The notes: generated from the sequence alone by a model not told the origin. Positions 28,932 to 39,393 are shown, counted from the stretch's first letter. The stretch: DNA of 64,000 nucleotides from Cherax quadricarinatus (GCF_038502225.1 NC_091292.1:101518591-101582590), one strand, 5' to 3'. Made by a program: numbers and translations.

Positions 28932-31868
28932 TCAAATCCAACCCATCCCACTCATGTATTTATCCAACCTAAATTTGAAACTACCCAAAGTCCTAGCCTC
29001 AATAACCCAACTAGGTAGACTGTTCCACTCATCTACTACCCTATTTCCAAACCAATACTTTCCTATGTCCTTTCTAAATCTAAACTTATCTAATTTAAAT
29101 CCATTACTGCGGGTTCTCTCTTGGAGAGATATCCTCAAGACCTTGTTAATATCCCCTTTATTAATACCTATCTTCCACTTATACACTTCGATCAGGTCTC
29201 CCCTCATTCTTCGTCTAACAAGTGAATGTAACTTAAGAGTCTTCAATCTTTCTTCATAAGGAAGATTTCTAATGCTATGTATTAATTTAGTCATCCTACG
29301 CTGAATGTTTTCTAACGAATTTATGTCCATTCTGTAATATGGAGACCAGAATTGAGCTGCATAATCTAGGTGAGGCCTTACTAATGATGTATAAAGCTGC
29401 AGTATGACCTCTGGACTTCTGTTGCTTACACTTCTTGATATAAATCCCAGTAATCTATTTGCCTTATTACGTACGCTTAGGCATTGCTGTCTTGGTTTAA
29501 GGTTGCTGCTTGCCATAACCCCCAAGTCCTTTTGGCAATCTGTATGGTTAAGTTCTACATTATTTAACTTATAAGTGCTAGGGTTATGGACACTCCCGAG
29601 CTTCAGAACCTTGCATTTATCTACATTGAACTGCATCTGCCACTTTTCTGACCAAGGGTAGAGTTTGTCTAAATCCTCCTGAAGTTCCCTAACATCTACG
29701 TTTGAATCAATTATCCTACCTATCTTCGTGTCATCGGCGAATTTGCTCATATCACTAGTAATTCCTTCATCAAGATCATTGATATATATTATAAACAACA
29801 ACGGGCCCAAGACTGATCCCTGTGGAACGCCACTTGTTACTGATCCCCACTCGGATTTAACCCCATTTATGGACACTCTTTGCTTCCTGTCTGTGAGCCA
29901 TGATTCGATCCACGATAGCACCCTTCCCCCAATGCCATGAGCTGCTACTTTCTTCAACAGTCTTTGGTGCGGAACTCTATCAAATGCCTTACTAAAATCT
30001 AAGTAAATAATATCAAATTCTTTATCGTGGTCAACAGCCTCAAAAGCTTTACTGAAGAAAGTTAATAAATTAGTTAGACAAGACCGGCCTCTTGTGAATC
30101 CATGCTGAGTATCATTAATCAAGCTATGCTTATCGAGATGGCTTCTTATAATCTCAGCTATAATTGACTCTAGTAATTTGCCTACAATTGAGGTCAGGCT
30201 TATTGGGCGGTAATTTGACGGTAACGACTTGTCCCCTGTTTTAAAAATAGGAATTACATTAGCCATCTTCCTCATATCAGACACTGCACCTGTTTGAAGA
30301 GATAAATTAAAAATATTAGTTAATGGTTCACAGACTTCCATTTTGCATTCCTTTAGAACCCTTGAAAAAACCTCATCAGGACCCGGTGACTTATTTTGCT
30401 TCAGTCTGTCTATCTGCTTCACAACCATTTCACTAGTGACTGTGATGTTACATAATTTATCTTCTTCTGATCCACTATAAAAATTAATTACCGGAATATT
30501 ATTAGTGTCTTCCTGTGTAAAAACCGAGAGAAAATAATTATTTAAAATTGAGCACATTTCATTCTCTTTGTCAGTAAGATGCCCATAGTTATTTTTAAGG
30601 GGACCTATCTTATCTCTGACTTTTGTTCTATAGACCTGGAAAAAACTTTTTGGGTTAGTTTTAGAATCCCTAGCAACTTTAATTTCATAGTCCCTTTTAG
30701 CTTTTCTTATCCCCTTTTTAATGTCCCTCTTAATGTCAATATACTGATTCATAAGATGACCCTCGCCTCTTTTTATACGCCTTTAAATTCCTTTCTTATG
30801 CCCTAGTAGATATTTCAGCCTATTATTCATCCATTTTGGGTCATTTCTATTTGATCTAATTTCCTTATAAGGGATAAACGTTCTTTGAGCAGCATGTATT
30901 GTGTTCAGAAAACTGTCATATTGATAGCTCTCTTCGTTACCCCAGTCAACAGATGATAAGTGTTCTCTAAGCCCATCGTAATCTGCTAAGCGAAAATCTG
31001 GGACTGTTACTGAGTTATCCCTACTATCATACTTCCATTCAATTCTACATGTAATTGATTTGTGGTCGCTGGCACCCAGTTCCTCTGAAACTTCTAAATT
31101 ATTAACAAGGGATTCATTGTTTGCCAGAACTAAGTCAAGCAGGTTATTACCCCTTGTAGGTTCTGTCACAAACTGCTTCAAAAAACAATCCTGAACTACT
31201 TCTAAGAAATCGTATGATTCTAAATTCCCAGTTAAGAAATTCCAATCAATATGACTAAAGTTAAAGTCTCCTAGAATTACTACATTATCGTGCCTTGTGG
31301 CCCTAACAATTTCCTCCCATAGTAGTCTCCCCTGGTCCCTATCTAAATTTGGGGGACGGTATATCACACCTAAAATTAATTTTTCATGCCCCTCTGAAAA
31401 TTCTATCCAAACAGACTCTGTATGTGTTACTTCAGACTTAACACCTGTTTTTATGCAACAGTTCAAGCGATCTCGGACATACAATGCCACCCCACCCCCC
31501 TTCCCGATACTTCTATCTACTTGGAACAATTTAAAACCCTGAATGTGACATTCTGCAGGCATGTCCCGACTTTTTGAATTAAACCACGTCTCAGTAATGG
31601 CAAATACATCTATGTTACCTGCACTAGCAACTAGTCTCAACTCGTCCATCTTATTCCTAGCACTGCGACTATTTGTGTAATAAATATTTAATGACCCTCC
31701 TATCTCTTTACCCTTCCTGCTCCTTTCTGTTATTCCACTAAACCTATTACTGTCATTGTCAATTAGTGCCACTGGCTTTCCAATATCCTCCTCATTTTGC
31801 CTATTACTAGTTCTCCTAGTACTCATGTTACTACCCTGCGACTTCACAGTTTTCCCGCCAAAACCCAT
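28932..31868 (-). pseudogene. CR1-like ORF2: APE endonuclease + reverse transcriptase, one nonsense codon
   Basis: One frame of about 978 codons with a single TAA at 30783-30785. Start ATG at 31868 follows the ORF1 stop. EN part (361 aa): Asn about 65 in YYTNSRS, Glu about 93 in ITETW, GDFNFSHIDW at about 200, SDHKSI at 267-272. RT part (606 aa from the Met at 30752): NYRPISLTSIVGK about 180, QHGFTRGRSC about 216, YLDFSKAFDRVPHQ (Asp about 252), SGVPQGSVLGPLLFIIYIND about 307, SKFADD at 336-341, thumb region LVRPHLDYAAQFWSPYYRMD, end KYMSGMGWI. All catalytic residues are visible. The protein would nick DNA and prime reverse transcription of its own RNA. The internal stop disables it unless it is an assembly error. 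Confidence 0.9.
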
Positions 31869-32377
31869 ACCACTAACTATTCCTAGTTTAAAGACCTAAC
31901 AGCTCCCTCCACTGCGTTGGCCAGTGCTCCCATCCCACACCTAGACAAGTGAACCCCATCCCTGGCATACATGTCATTTCTGCCATAGAAGAGGTCCCAG
32001 TTGTCAATGGATGTTACCGCATTTTCCTTACAGTATTTGTCCAGCTAGCAATTGACACCAATTGCTATGGACAACCATTCATTTCCAACTCCTCTCATTG
32101 GCAAAATGCCACATATGACAGGTTTGCCACCCTTCTTCCTAATTATCTCTATTGCTGACCTATACCTGCTAATCAGGTCCTCACTCCTACGTCTGCCAAT
32201 ATCGTTGCCTCCAGCACTGAGACAGATAATAGGATTGCTCCCATTACCTCTCATGATGTCATCCAGACGGCTAACAATATCCTTCATCCCAGCCCCAGGA
32301 AAACATACTCTCTGCCTCCTACTCCTATCCTTCAAACAGAATGCCCTATCCATGTACCTAATCTGGCTATCCCCAAC

Positions 32378-32392
32378 AACAACAATGTTTTT
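32378..32392. repeat. Target-site duplication, left copy (15 bp)
   Basis: AACAACAATGTTTTT, identical to 32815-32829. It is the plus-strand form of LINE ORF1 codons KNIVV, present twice only because of the insertion. Confidence 0.9.
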
Positions 32393-32460
32393 GAACATCA
32401 AAATGGTATACAATACCGACAGGTTGTTAGGTAAGACACATATGCAACAGTTAGACAACT

Positions 32461-32487
32461 TTATTCCGAAACGTTTCGCCTACACAG
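32461..32487 (-). ncRNA. Truncated hammerhead HHR5
   Basis: The minus strand retains CTGTGTAGGC, GAAA, CGTT and TCGGAATAA, but the CTGANGA half is missing because the left arm begins at CTGTG. Cannot act alone. Confidence 0.7.
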
Positions 32488-32517
32488 AGGGACATGACCT
32501 ATCAGTGGTTACATTCT

Positions 32518-32550
<33 letters not shown>

Positions 32551-32735
32551 CACTCTGCACCTCTCCTTCCGACAGTATTTAAGTCTCCGCACTGTCGCTT
32601 GATCTTCAGATAGTTCCTGACTATGGAACTGAACTTCTCCAGGCCGAGGGACTGCCAACCTCAAATTCTACGACTACAAGGGTGATGGACTGATTACATC
32701 GTCTTCACATCTCTACTCTTCCTGCCTATTTTCTG

Positions 32736-32781
32736 TATTCGACTGAAGAAGCCTACTGTGTAGGCGAAACGTTTCGGAATA
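32736..32781 (+). ncRNA. Hammerhead ribozyme motif HHR6
   Basis: TATTCGA, CTGAAGA, GCCTAC-TGT-GTAGGC, GAAA, CGTT, TCGGAATA; identical in design to HHR1 and fully paired in stem I apart from one bulged G. The following AAAGTTGTCTAACTGTTGCA is the element's outer arm. Confidence 0.78.
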
Positions 32782-32814
32782 AAGTTGTCTAACTGTTGCA
32801 TATGTGTCTTACCT

Positions 32815-32829
32815 AACAACAATGTTTTT
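32815..32829. repeat. Target-site duplication, right copy (15 bp)
   Basis: Second copy of AACAACAATGTTTTT; ORF1 reading continues from here toward its N-terminus on the minus strand. Confidence 0.9.
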
Positions 32830-33349
32830 ACCTTCCTTGGCGTCGTCCGTAGTGATGCTCCGAGTAGTCGACTCACATTCGCCAGGTAGCATTACACCAC
32901 TTGTAGAATTCGTCATCACGTTCTCGATGGTCATCGTTGGGGTTTCTAGGGATGTCTCACTCACGTCCGCCAATGCTTCCTTGGTGCTCGTTGTGGCATT
33001 CCCAGTAGAACACTCACATTCGTCAGGTAGCACCGAGAATGAGTTGGAAGTTTCCACGGCAGTCTTCTGGTTTCTCGTTGTTTCTGCCTCTCCAACCGTT
33101 TTCTTAATCTTCAGCTTGGTTCCATGTTGCCCGACCACTGACCAAGCTCCCTTCTTAACCTGGGGACTCACAACAGGTGGATTACTACGAATCCTCTAGT
33201 TCTCCTCCGTTAATCGCCGTATCTCCAGTTTAGCAACTCTGAGTTCTTCTCTCAGCTGCTGGTAAAGCTGCTCAAGAGAGGGCATCCTGGTTCAGATTCA
33301 CAGAGAGCACACAAACAGGTCTTCACAGAGCTAAGTACACTTCACCACA

Positions 33350-33732
33350 CAGTAAACACCTCCAAGAACCACAGTAAACACCTCCAAGAACTACAGTAAA
33401 CACCTCCAAGAACTACAGTAAACACCTCCAAGAACTACAGTAAACACCTCCAAGAACTACAGTAAACACCAAGAACTACAGTAAACACCTCCAAGAACTA
33501 CAGTAAACACCTCCAAGAACTACAGTAAACACCTCCAAGAACTACAGTAAACACCTCCAAGAACTACAGTAAACACCTCCAAGAACTACAGTAAACACCT
33601 CCAAGAACTACAGTAAACACCTCCAAGAACTACAGTAAACACCTCCAAGAACTACAGTAAACACCTCCAAGAACTACAGTAAACACCTCCAAGAACTACA
33701 GTAAACACCTCCAAGAACTACAGTAAACACCA
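33350..33732. repeat. 22-bp minisatellite, about 17 units, at LINE copy D 5' end
   Basis: ACACCTCCAAGAACTACAGTAA units (one unit shortened near 33468). It begins only about 65 bp upstream of the ORF1 ATG of copy D, in the position of a LINE 5' UTR/promoter. Confidence 0.93.
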
Positions 33733-33784
33733 CCAACAATCACTATCGTCACCACTGCCAACAATCACTATCACTACCACCACA

Positions 33785-33835
33785 GATATTGCTTTAAGAT
33801 AGGTCGAAACGTCGTTCAGTGTTCATTTCCAACGT
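33785..33835 (+). ncRNA. Second-type hammerhead-like relic (B2)
   Basis: GATAGGTCGAAACGTCGTTC, sharing GTCGAAACGTCGT with the repeat at 37020-37060. No recognisable CTGANGA box. Confidence 0.35.
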
Positions 33836-34009
33836 TTATGTAACTTGTGAGTAACAAGTGAACACCAGAGTTACTGGTGGGGACTACAAGTACTTAAATA
33901 TATTAAAATATATTAACATTGTCATCACTAATACAAAGTGTCGGCTGGAAAGTTGAAAAATTTCCAGAGTTAAAGTACAAACTTCTTGATGGAATTAGAT
34001 TAGTTGCCC

Positions 34010-36272
34010 ACGCCCACTGTGGGTGGGGGGGAGTCCAGGCTGCAACACACACGCCCACTGTGGGTGGGGGGGGAGTCCAGGCTGCAACACACACGCCCAC
34101 TGTGGGTGGGGGGGAGTCCAGGCTGCAACACACACGCCCACTGTGGGTGGGGGGGAGTCCAGGCTGCAACACACACGCCCACTGTGGGTGGGGGGGAGTC
34201 CAGGCTGCAACACACACGCCCACTGTGGGTGGGGGGAGTCCAGGCTGCAACACACACGCCCACTGTGGGTGGGGGGGAGTCCAGGCTGCAACACACACGC
34301 CCACTGTGGGTGGGGGGGGAGTGTGGCCCACTGTGGGGGGGAGTCCAGGCTGCAACACACACGCCCACTGTGGGTGGGGGGGAGTCCAGGCTGCAACACA
34401 CACGCCCACTGCTGCAACACACACGGTGGGTGGGGGGAGTCCAGGCTGCAACACACACGCCCACTGTGGGTGGGGGGAGTCCAGGCTGCAACACACACGC
34501 CCACTGTGGGTGGGGGGGAGTCCAGGCTGCAACACACACGCCCACTGTGGGTGGGGGGAGTCCAGGCTGCAACACACACGCCCACTGTGGGTGGGGGGAG
34601 TCCAGGCTGCAACACACACGCCCACTGTGGGTGGGGGGGAGTCCAGGCTGCAACACACACGCCCACTGTGGGTGGGGGGGAGTCCAGGCTGCAACACACA
34701 CGCCCACTGTGGGTGGGGGGAGTCCAGGCTGCAACACACACGCCCACTGTGGGTGGGGGGAGTCCAGGCTGCAACACACACGCCCACTGTGGGTGGGGGG
34801 GAGTCCAGGCTGCAACACACACGCCCACTGTGGGTGGGGGGGAGTCCAGGCTGCAACACACACGCCCACTGTGGGTGGGGGGAGTCCAGGCTGCAACACA
34901 CACGCCCACTGTGGGTGGGGGGAGTCCAGGCTGCAACACACACGCCCACTGTGGGTGGGGGGGAGTCCAGGCTGCAACACACACGCCCACTGTGGGTGGG
35001 GGGAGTCCAGGCTGCAACACACACGCCCACTGTGGGTGGGGGGGAGTGCTGCAACACACACGGTGGGTGGGGGGAGTCCAGGCTGCAACACACACGCCCA
35101 CTGTGGGTGGGGGGAGTCCAGGCTGCAACACACACGCCCACTGTGGGTGGGGGGGAGTCCAGGCTGCAACACACACGCCCACTGTGGGTGGGGGGGAGTC
35201 CAGGCTGCAACACACACGCCCACTGTGGGTGGGGGGGAGTCCAGGCTGCAACACACACGCCCACTGTGGGTGGGGGGGGAGTCCAGGCTGCAACACACAC
35301 GCCCACTGTGGGTGGGGGGAGTCCAGGCTGCAACACACACGCCCACTGTGGGTGGGGGGAGTCCAGGCTGCAACACACACGCCCACTGTGGGTGGGGGGA
35401 GTCCAGGCTGCAACACACACGCCCACTGTGGGTGGGGGGAGTCCAGGCTGCAACACACACGCCCACTGTGGGTGGGGGGAGTCCAGGCTGCAACACACAC
35501 GCCCACTGTGGGTGGGGGGAGTCCAGGCTGCAACACACACGCCCACTGTGGGTGGGGGGAATTCCAGGCTGCAACACACACGCCCACTGTGGGTGGGGGG
35601 AGTCCAGGCTGCAACACACACGCCCACTGTGGGTGGGGGGAGTCCAGGCTGCAACACACACGCCAACTATGGGTGGGGGGGAGTCCAGGCTGCAACACAC
35701 ACGCCCACTGCTGGCCCCACTCTGGGTGGGGGGGAGTCCAGGCTGCAACACACACGCCCACTATGGGTGGGGGGGAGTCCAGGCTGCAACACACACGCCC
35801 ACTGTGGGTGGGGGGAGTCCAGGCTGCAACACACACGCCCACTATGGGTGGGGGGGAGTCCAGGCTGCAACACACACGCCCACTGTGGGTGGGGGGAGTC
35901 CAGGCTGCAACACACACGCCCACTATTAGTGGGGGGAGTCCAGGCTGCAACACACACGCCCACTGTGGGTGGGGGGGAGTCCAGGCTGCAACACACACGC
36001 CCACTGTGGGTGGGGGGGAGTCCAGGCTGCAACACACACGCCCACTATGGGTGGGGGAGTCCAGGCTGCAACATACACGCCCACTGTGGGTGGGGGGGAG
36101 TCCAGGCTGCAACACACACGCCCACTGTGGGTGGGGGGAGTCCAGGCTGCAACACACACGCCCACTGTGGGTGGGGGGAGTCCAGGCTGCAACACACACG
36201 CCCACTGTGGGTGGGGGGGAGTCCAGGCTGCAACACACACGCCCACTGTGGGGGGGGGAGTCCAGGCTGCCA
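34010..36272. repeat. G-rich ~41-bp minisatellite, about 55 units
   Basis: Units CACACACGCCCACTGTGGGT, a run of G (6 to 8), then AGTCCAGGCTGCAA. Length varies 40-42 bp through the G-run alone, so frame shifts from unit to unit. A few units are damaged (34318-34330, 34410-34430, 35045-35065, 35710-35725). Giant overlapping open frames (826, 771, 641 aa plus; 760, 587, 583 aa minus) arise since no frame meets a stop. Confidence 0.97.
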
Positions 36273-36284
36273 CCCACCTGGGGT

Positions 36285-36721
36285 ATACCTGGAGGAGATT
36301 TCGGGGGTCAACTCCCGTGTGGCCCGGACCATGACTAGGCCTCGCGGGGGGAGGAATCAGAGCCTGATCAACCAGACTATTACTACTGGTTGCACATAAA
36401 CCGACTTTAGGTGCCTGTCCAGTGCCTTGTTGAAGACATTCAAGGGCCTATTGGCAATCCCCCTTATTTATGCTGGGAGGCATACTTAAGGGGAATTACC
36501 TGACACTTACTGTGTTGTCTCTTAGCGTACTCATGGCGCCCCTTCTTTTCAGCGGGGTGGATGTTGTATCTCTTGCCTAGTCTTCTGCTTTCACAGGGAG
36601 TGATTTTTATATGAAGATTTGTCACTAGTCCCTCTAGGATTTTCCAAGCGTATATTATGATGTATCTTTCTCCCCTGCGTTCCAGAGAGTACAAATCAAA
36701 GGACTTCAACCGTTCCCACAA
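36285..36721 (-). mobile_element. LINE family F4 RT C-terminus and 3' UTR fragment
   Basis: Minus frame WERLKSFDLYSLERRGERYI then IIYAWKILEGLV, the conserved post-RT C-terminal segment of jockey/CR1-like ORF2s; downstream LNVFNKALDRHLKSV and a stop. The 3' UTR ends with a CTCCAGGTATACC sequence at about 36285, just at the end of the G-rich array. Only the last ~130 codons survive. Confidence 0.7.
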
Positions 36722-36910
36722 CTATTGTGGGAGAGGCCAGGACGCCCCACCACACCCACTGTGGGGGAGACTTTCCAAGTCTCTTACGTACTACAAGAAA
36801 TAATTAACTTCCATACATTTTATGAAGTATTGAAGCAGTTCACCTGGTTACAAGGTCATTAACCTTTAATGATGTAGAAACTGGACAATAAAACCGTTGA
36901 TAGCAATTAA

Positions 36911-36926
36911 CACACACACACACACA

Positions 36927-36972
<46 letters not shown>
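36911..36972. repeat. (CA)n microsatellite with one TA
   Basis: CA run interrupted once by CATACA, leading into a short TATATATA. Confidence 0.93.
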
Positions 36973-36978
<6 letters not shown>

Positions 36979-37105
36979 CACAAATAACCCGCACAAATAA
37001 CACACTGTATGACTTTGTAAATGTCCAAGTCAGACCGAAACGTCGTCGTAAGCTTCTCTCTTTTATGTGCGGGTTATTTGTGTATCGTTCCAGTCACGGT
37101 ATTGT
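36979..37105 (+). ncRNA. Second-type hammerhead-like repeat (B3) with 16-bp inverted repeat
   Basis: CACAAATAACCCGCAC (36979-36994) pairs perfectly with GTGCGGGTTATTTGTG (37067-37082). Between them TGTCCAAGTCAGACCGAAAC then GTCGTCG looks like helix II plus GAAA of a hammerhead, but the CTGANGA box is lost (CTTTGTAAA). Same tail as B1. Confidence 0.45.
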
Positions 37106-37115
37106 GCTTTTTTTG

Positions 37116-37116
<1 letters not shown>

Positions 37117-37200
<84 letters not shown>
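37117..37200. repeat. (TA)n microsatellite at RTE copy B 5' junction
   Basis: About 40 TA units, directly abutting the truncated RTE copy B. Confidence 0.95.
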
Positions 37201-37202
<2 letters not shown>

Positions 37203-37205
<3 letters not shown>

Positions 37206-39167
37206 TAATATAGGTAGGGCGAAATGACAGTAGTTTGTTGGATTATGTATTGGTAGATAAAAGACTGTTGAGTAGACTTCAGGATGTACATGTTTATAGA
37301 GGGGCCACAGATATATCAGATCACTTTCTAGTTGTAGCTACACTGAGAGTAAAAGATAGATGGGATACAAGGAGAATAGAAGCATCAGGGAAGAGAGAGG
37401 TGAAGGTTTATAAACTAAAAGAGGAGGCAGTTAGGGTAAGATATAAACAGCTATAGAGAGCATAGGCAATGGGGTCGAAGAGGTATGGGGTAGGTTTAAA
37501 AATGTAGTGTTAGAGTGTTCAGCAGAAGTTTGTGGTTACAAGAAGGTGGGTGAGGGAGGGAAGAGGAGCGATTGGTGGAATGATGATGTAAAGAGAGTAG
37601 TAAGGGAGAAAAAGTTAGCATATGAGAAGTTTTTACAAAGTAGAAGTGATGAAAGGAGGGAAGAGTATATGGAGAAAAAGAGAGAGGTTAAGAGAGTGGT
37701 GAAGCAATGTAAAAAGAGAGCAAATGAGAGAGTGGGTGAGATGTTATCAACAAATTTTGTTGAAAATAAGAAAAAGTTTTGGAGTGCAATTAACAAGTTA
37801 AGGAAGCCTAGTGAAAAAATGGATTCGTCAGTTAAAAATAGGAGAGGAGAGTTATTAAACGGAGAGTTAGAGGTATTGGGAAGATGGAGGGAATATTTCG
37901 AGGAATTGTTAAATGTTGATGAAGATAGGGAAGCTGTGATTTCGTGTATAGGACAAGGAGGAATAACATCTTGTAGGAGTGAGGAAGAGCCAGTTGTGAG
38001 TGTGGGGGAAGTTCGTGAGGCAGTAGGTAAAATGAAAGGGGGTAAGGCAGCCGGGATTGATGGGATAAAGATAGAAATGTTTAAAGCAGGTGGGGATATA
38101 GTTTTGGAGTGGTTGGTGCAATTATTTAATAAATGTATGGAAGAAGGTAAGGTACCTAGGGATTGGCAGAGAGCATGCATAGTTCCTTTGTATAAAGGCA
38201 AAGGGGACAAAAGAGAGTGCAAAAATTATAGGGGGATAAGTTTGTTGAGTATACCTGGTAAAGGGTATGGTAGAGTTATTATTGAAATAATTAAGAGTAA
38301 GACGGAGAATAGGATAGCAGATGAACAAGGAGGCTTTAGAAAAGGTAGGGGGTGTGTGGACCAGGTGTTTACAGTGAAACACATAAGTGAACAGTATATA
38401 GATAAGGCTAAAGAGGTCTTTGTGGCATTTATGGATTTGGAAAAGGCGTATGACAGGGTGGATAGGGGGGCCATGTGGCAGATGTTGCAGGTGTATGGTG
38501 TAGGAGGTAGGTTACTGAAAGCAGTGAAGAGAGATTAGGTGATGAAAGATTGGATATCAGATTGGAGGGAGAGAGTATGGAGGAGGTGAATGTGTTTAGA
38601 TATTTGGGAGTGGACGTGTCAGTAGATGGGTCTATGAAAGGTGAGGTGAATCATAGAATTGATGAGGGGATAAGGGTGAGTGGTGCACTTAGGAGTCTGT
38701 GGAGACAAAGAACTTTGTCCTTGGAGGCAAAGAGGGGAATGTATGAGAGTATAGTTTTACCAATGCTCTTATATGGGTGTGAAGCATGGGTGATGAATGT
38801 TGCAGCGATGAGAAGGCTGGAGGCAGTGGAGATGTCATGTCTGAGGGCAATGTGTGGTGTGAATATAATGCAGAGAATTCGTAGTTTGGAAGTTAGGAGG
38901 AGGTGCGGGATTACCAAAACTGTTGTCCAGAGGGCTGAGGAAGGGTTGTTGAGGTGGTTCGGACATGTAGAGAGAATGGAGCGAAACAGAATGACTTCAA
39001 GAGTGTGTCAGTCTGTCGTGGAAGGAAGGCGGGGTAGGGGTCGGCCTAGGAAAGGCTGGAGGGAAGGGGTAAAGGAGGTTTTGTGTGCGAGGGGCTTGGA
39101 CTTCCAGCAGGCATGCGTGAGCGTGTTTGATAGGAGTGAATGGAGACGAATGGTTTTTAATACTTGA
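37203..39167 (+). pseudogene. RTE-like EN-RT remnant, copy B
   Basis: Three frames: 37203-37456 (EN C-terminus, LLDYVLVDK, SDHFLVV), 37507-38538 (linker and RT up to FMDLEKAYDRVD), and 38550-39167 (C-terminal domain with LRWFGHVERM and RGRGRPRKGW). The 355-bp deletion removes motif B (GLRQGC) and the catalytic FADD, so reverse transcription is impossible. The remaining coding sequence is very close to copy A. Confidence 0.9.
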
Positions 39168-39390
39168 CGTGCTGTTGGAGTGTGAGCAAAGTAACATTTA
39201 TGAAGGGGTTCAGGGAAACCGGCAGGCCGGACTTGAGTCCTGGAGATGGGAAGTACAGTGTCTGCACTCTGAAGGAGGGGTGTTAATGTTGCAGTTTAAA
39301 AACTGTAGTGTAAAGCACCCTTCTGGCAAGACAGTGATGGAGTGAATGATGGTGAAAGTTTTTCTTTTTGGGGACACCCTGCCTTGGTGG

Positions 39391-39393
<3 letters not shown>
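37203..39393 (+). mobile_element. RTE-like LINE, copy B (5'-truncated, internally deleted)
   Basis: Starts at the equivalent of base 6330 of copy A (GTAGGGCGAAATGACAGTAG). Relative to A it has a net 19-bp loss near 37452 and a 355-bp deletion at about 38530 (A bases 7667-8021). The 3' UTR stops at GCCTTGGTGGGAA, lacking the last TCGGCCAGTGTGATAA of copy A, and runs straight into (TA)n. Confidence 0.9.

Larger units (their letters stand above)
32393..32814. mobile_element. 422-bp hammerhead-bearing insertion in LINE ORF1
   Basis: Flanked by an exact 15-bp target duplication. Contains a perfect 59-bp inverted repeat: 32429-32487 against 32756-32814, starting AGGTAAGACACATATGCAAC. The left arm stops within hammerhead helix II; the right arm belongs to a complete hammerhead (HHR6). 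Outside the left arm is a 36-bp piece with ATGGTATACAATACCGACAG. Inside lies a (CTA)n tract (about 32518-32550). No ORF. The variable-length duplication fits retrotransposition; dependence on PLE machinery is inferred. Confidence 0.85.
31883..33285 (-). pseudogene. CR1-like ORF1: coiled coil + SGNH esterase, interrupted
   Basis: ATG at 33283-33285 opens MPSLEQLYQQLREELRV and EIRRLTEEN, a leucine-rich coiled coil; in-frame TAG follows at 33196-33198, after which the same frame runs to KEGKNIVV. There a 422-bp hammerhead element (32393-32814) is inserted, duplicating the KNIVV codons. The frame resumes VVGDSQIRYMDRAF (SGNH block I, GDSQ), CFPGAGMKDI (block II Gly), LSAGGNDIG (block III GGND), then an in-frame TAG at 32045-32047, then ARDGVHLSRCGMGAL (block V, Asp and His), stop at 31883-31885. 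Esterase ORF1 proteins are known in CR1 elements; they probably bind RNA or lipid, exact role unsettled. Confidence 0.82.
28783..33345 (-). mobile_element. CR1-like LINE (family F1, copy D), near full length
   Basis: Minus-strand order: 5' UTR (about 33345-33286), ORF1 (33285-31883), 14-nt spacer, ORF2 (31868-28932), 3' UTR ending in CTTATGTTCTTATG-type octamers (28783-28800). ORF1 is interrupted by a 422-bp insertion and carries two nonsense codons; ORF2 carries one. Esterase-type ORF1, EN-RT ORF2 and octamer tail together fit the CR1 clade. Confidence 0.9.

Noticed and set aside
33903..36399. Open frames of 583-826 aa on both strands
   Set aside because: They arise from a G-rich ~41-bp tandem repeat lacking stops in any frame; overlapping frames in at least five registers and no domain.
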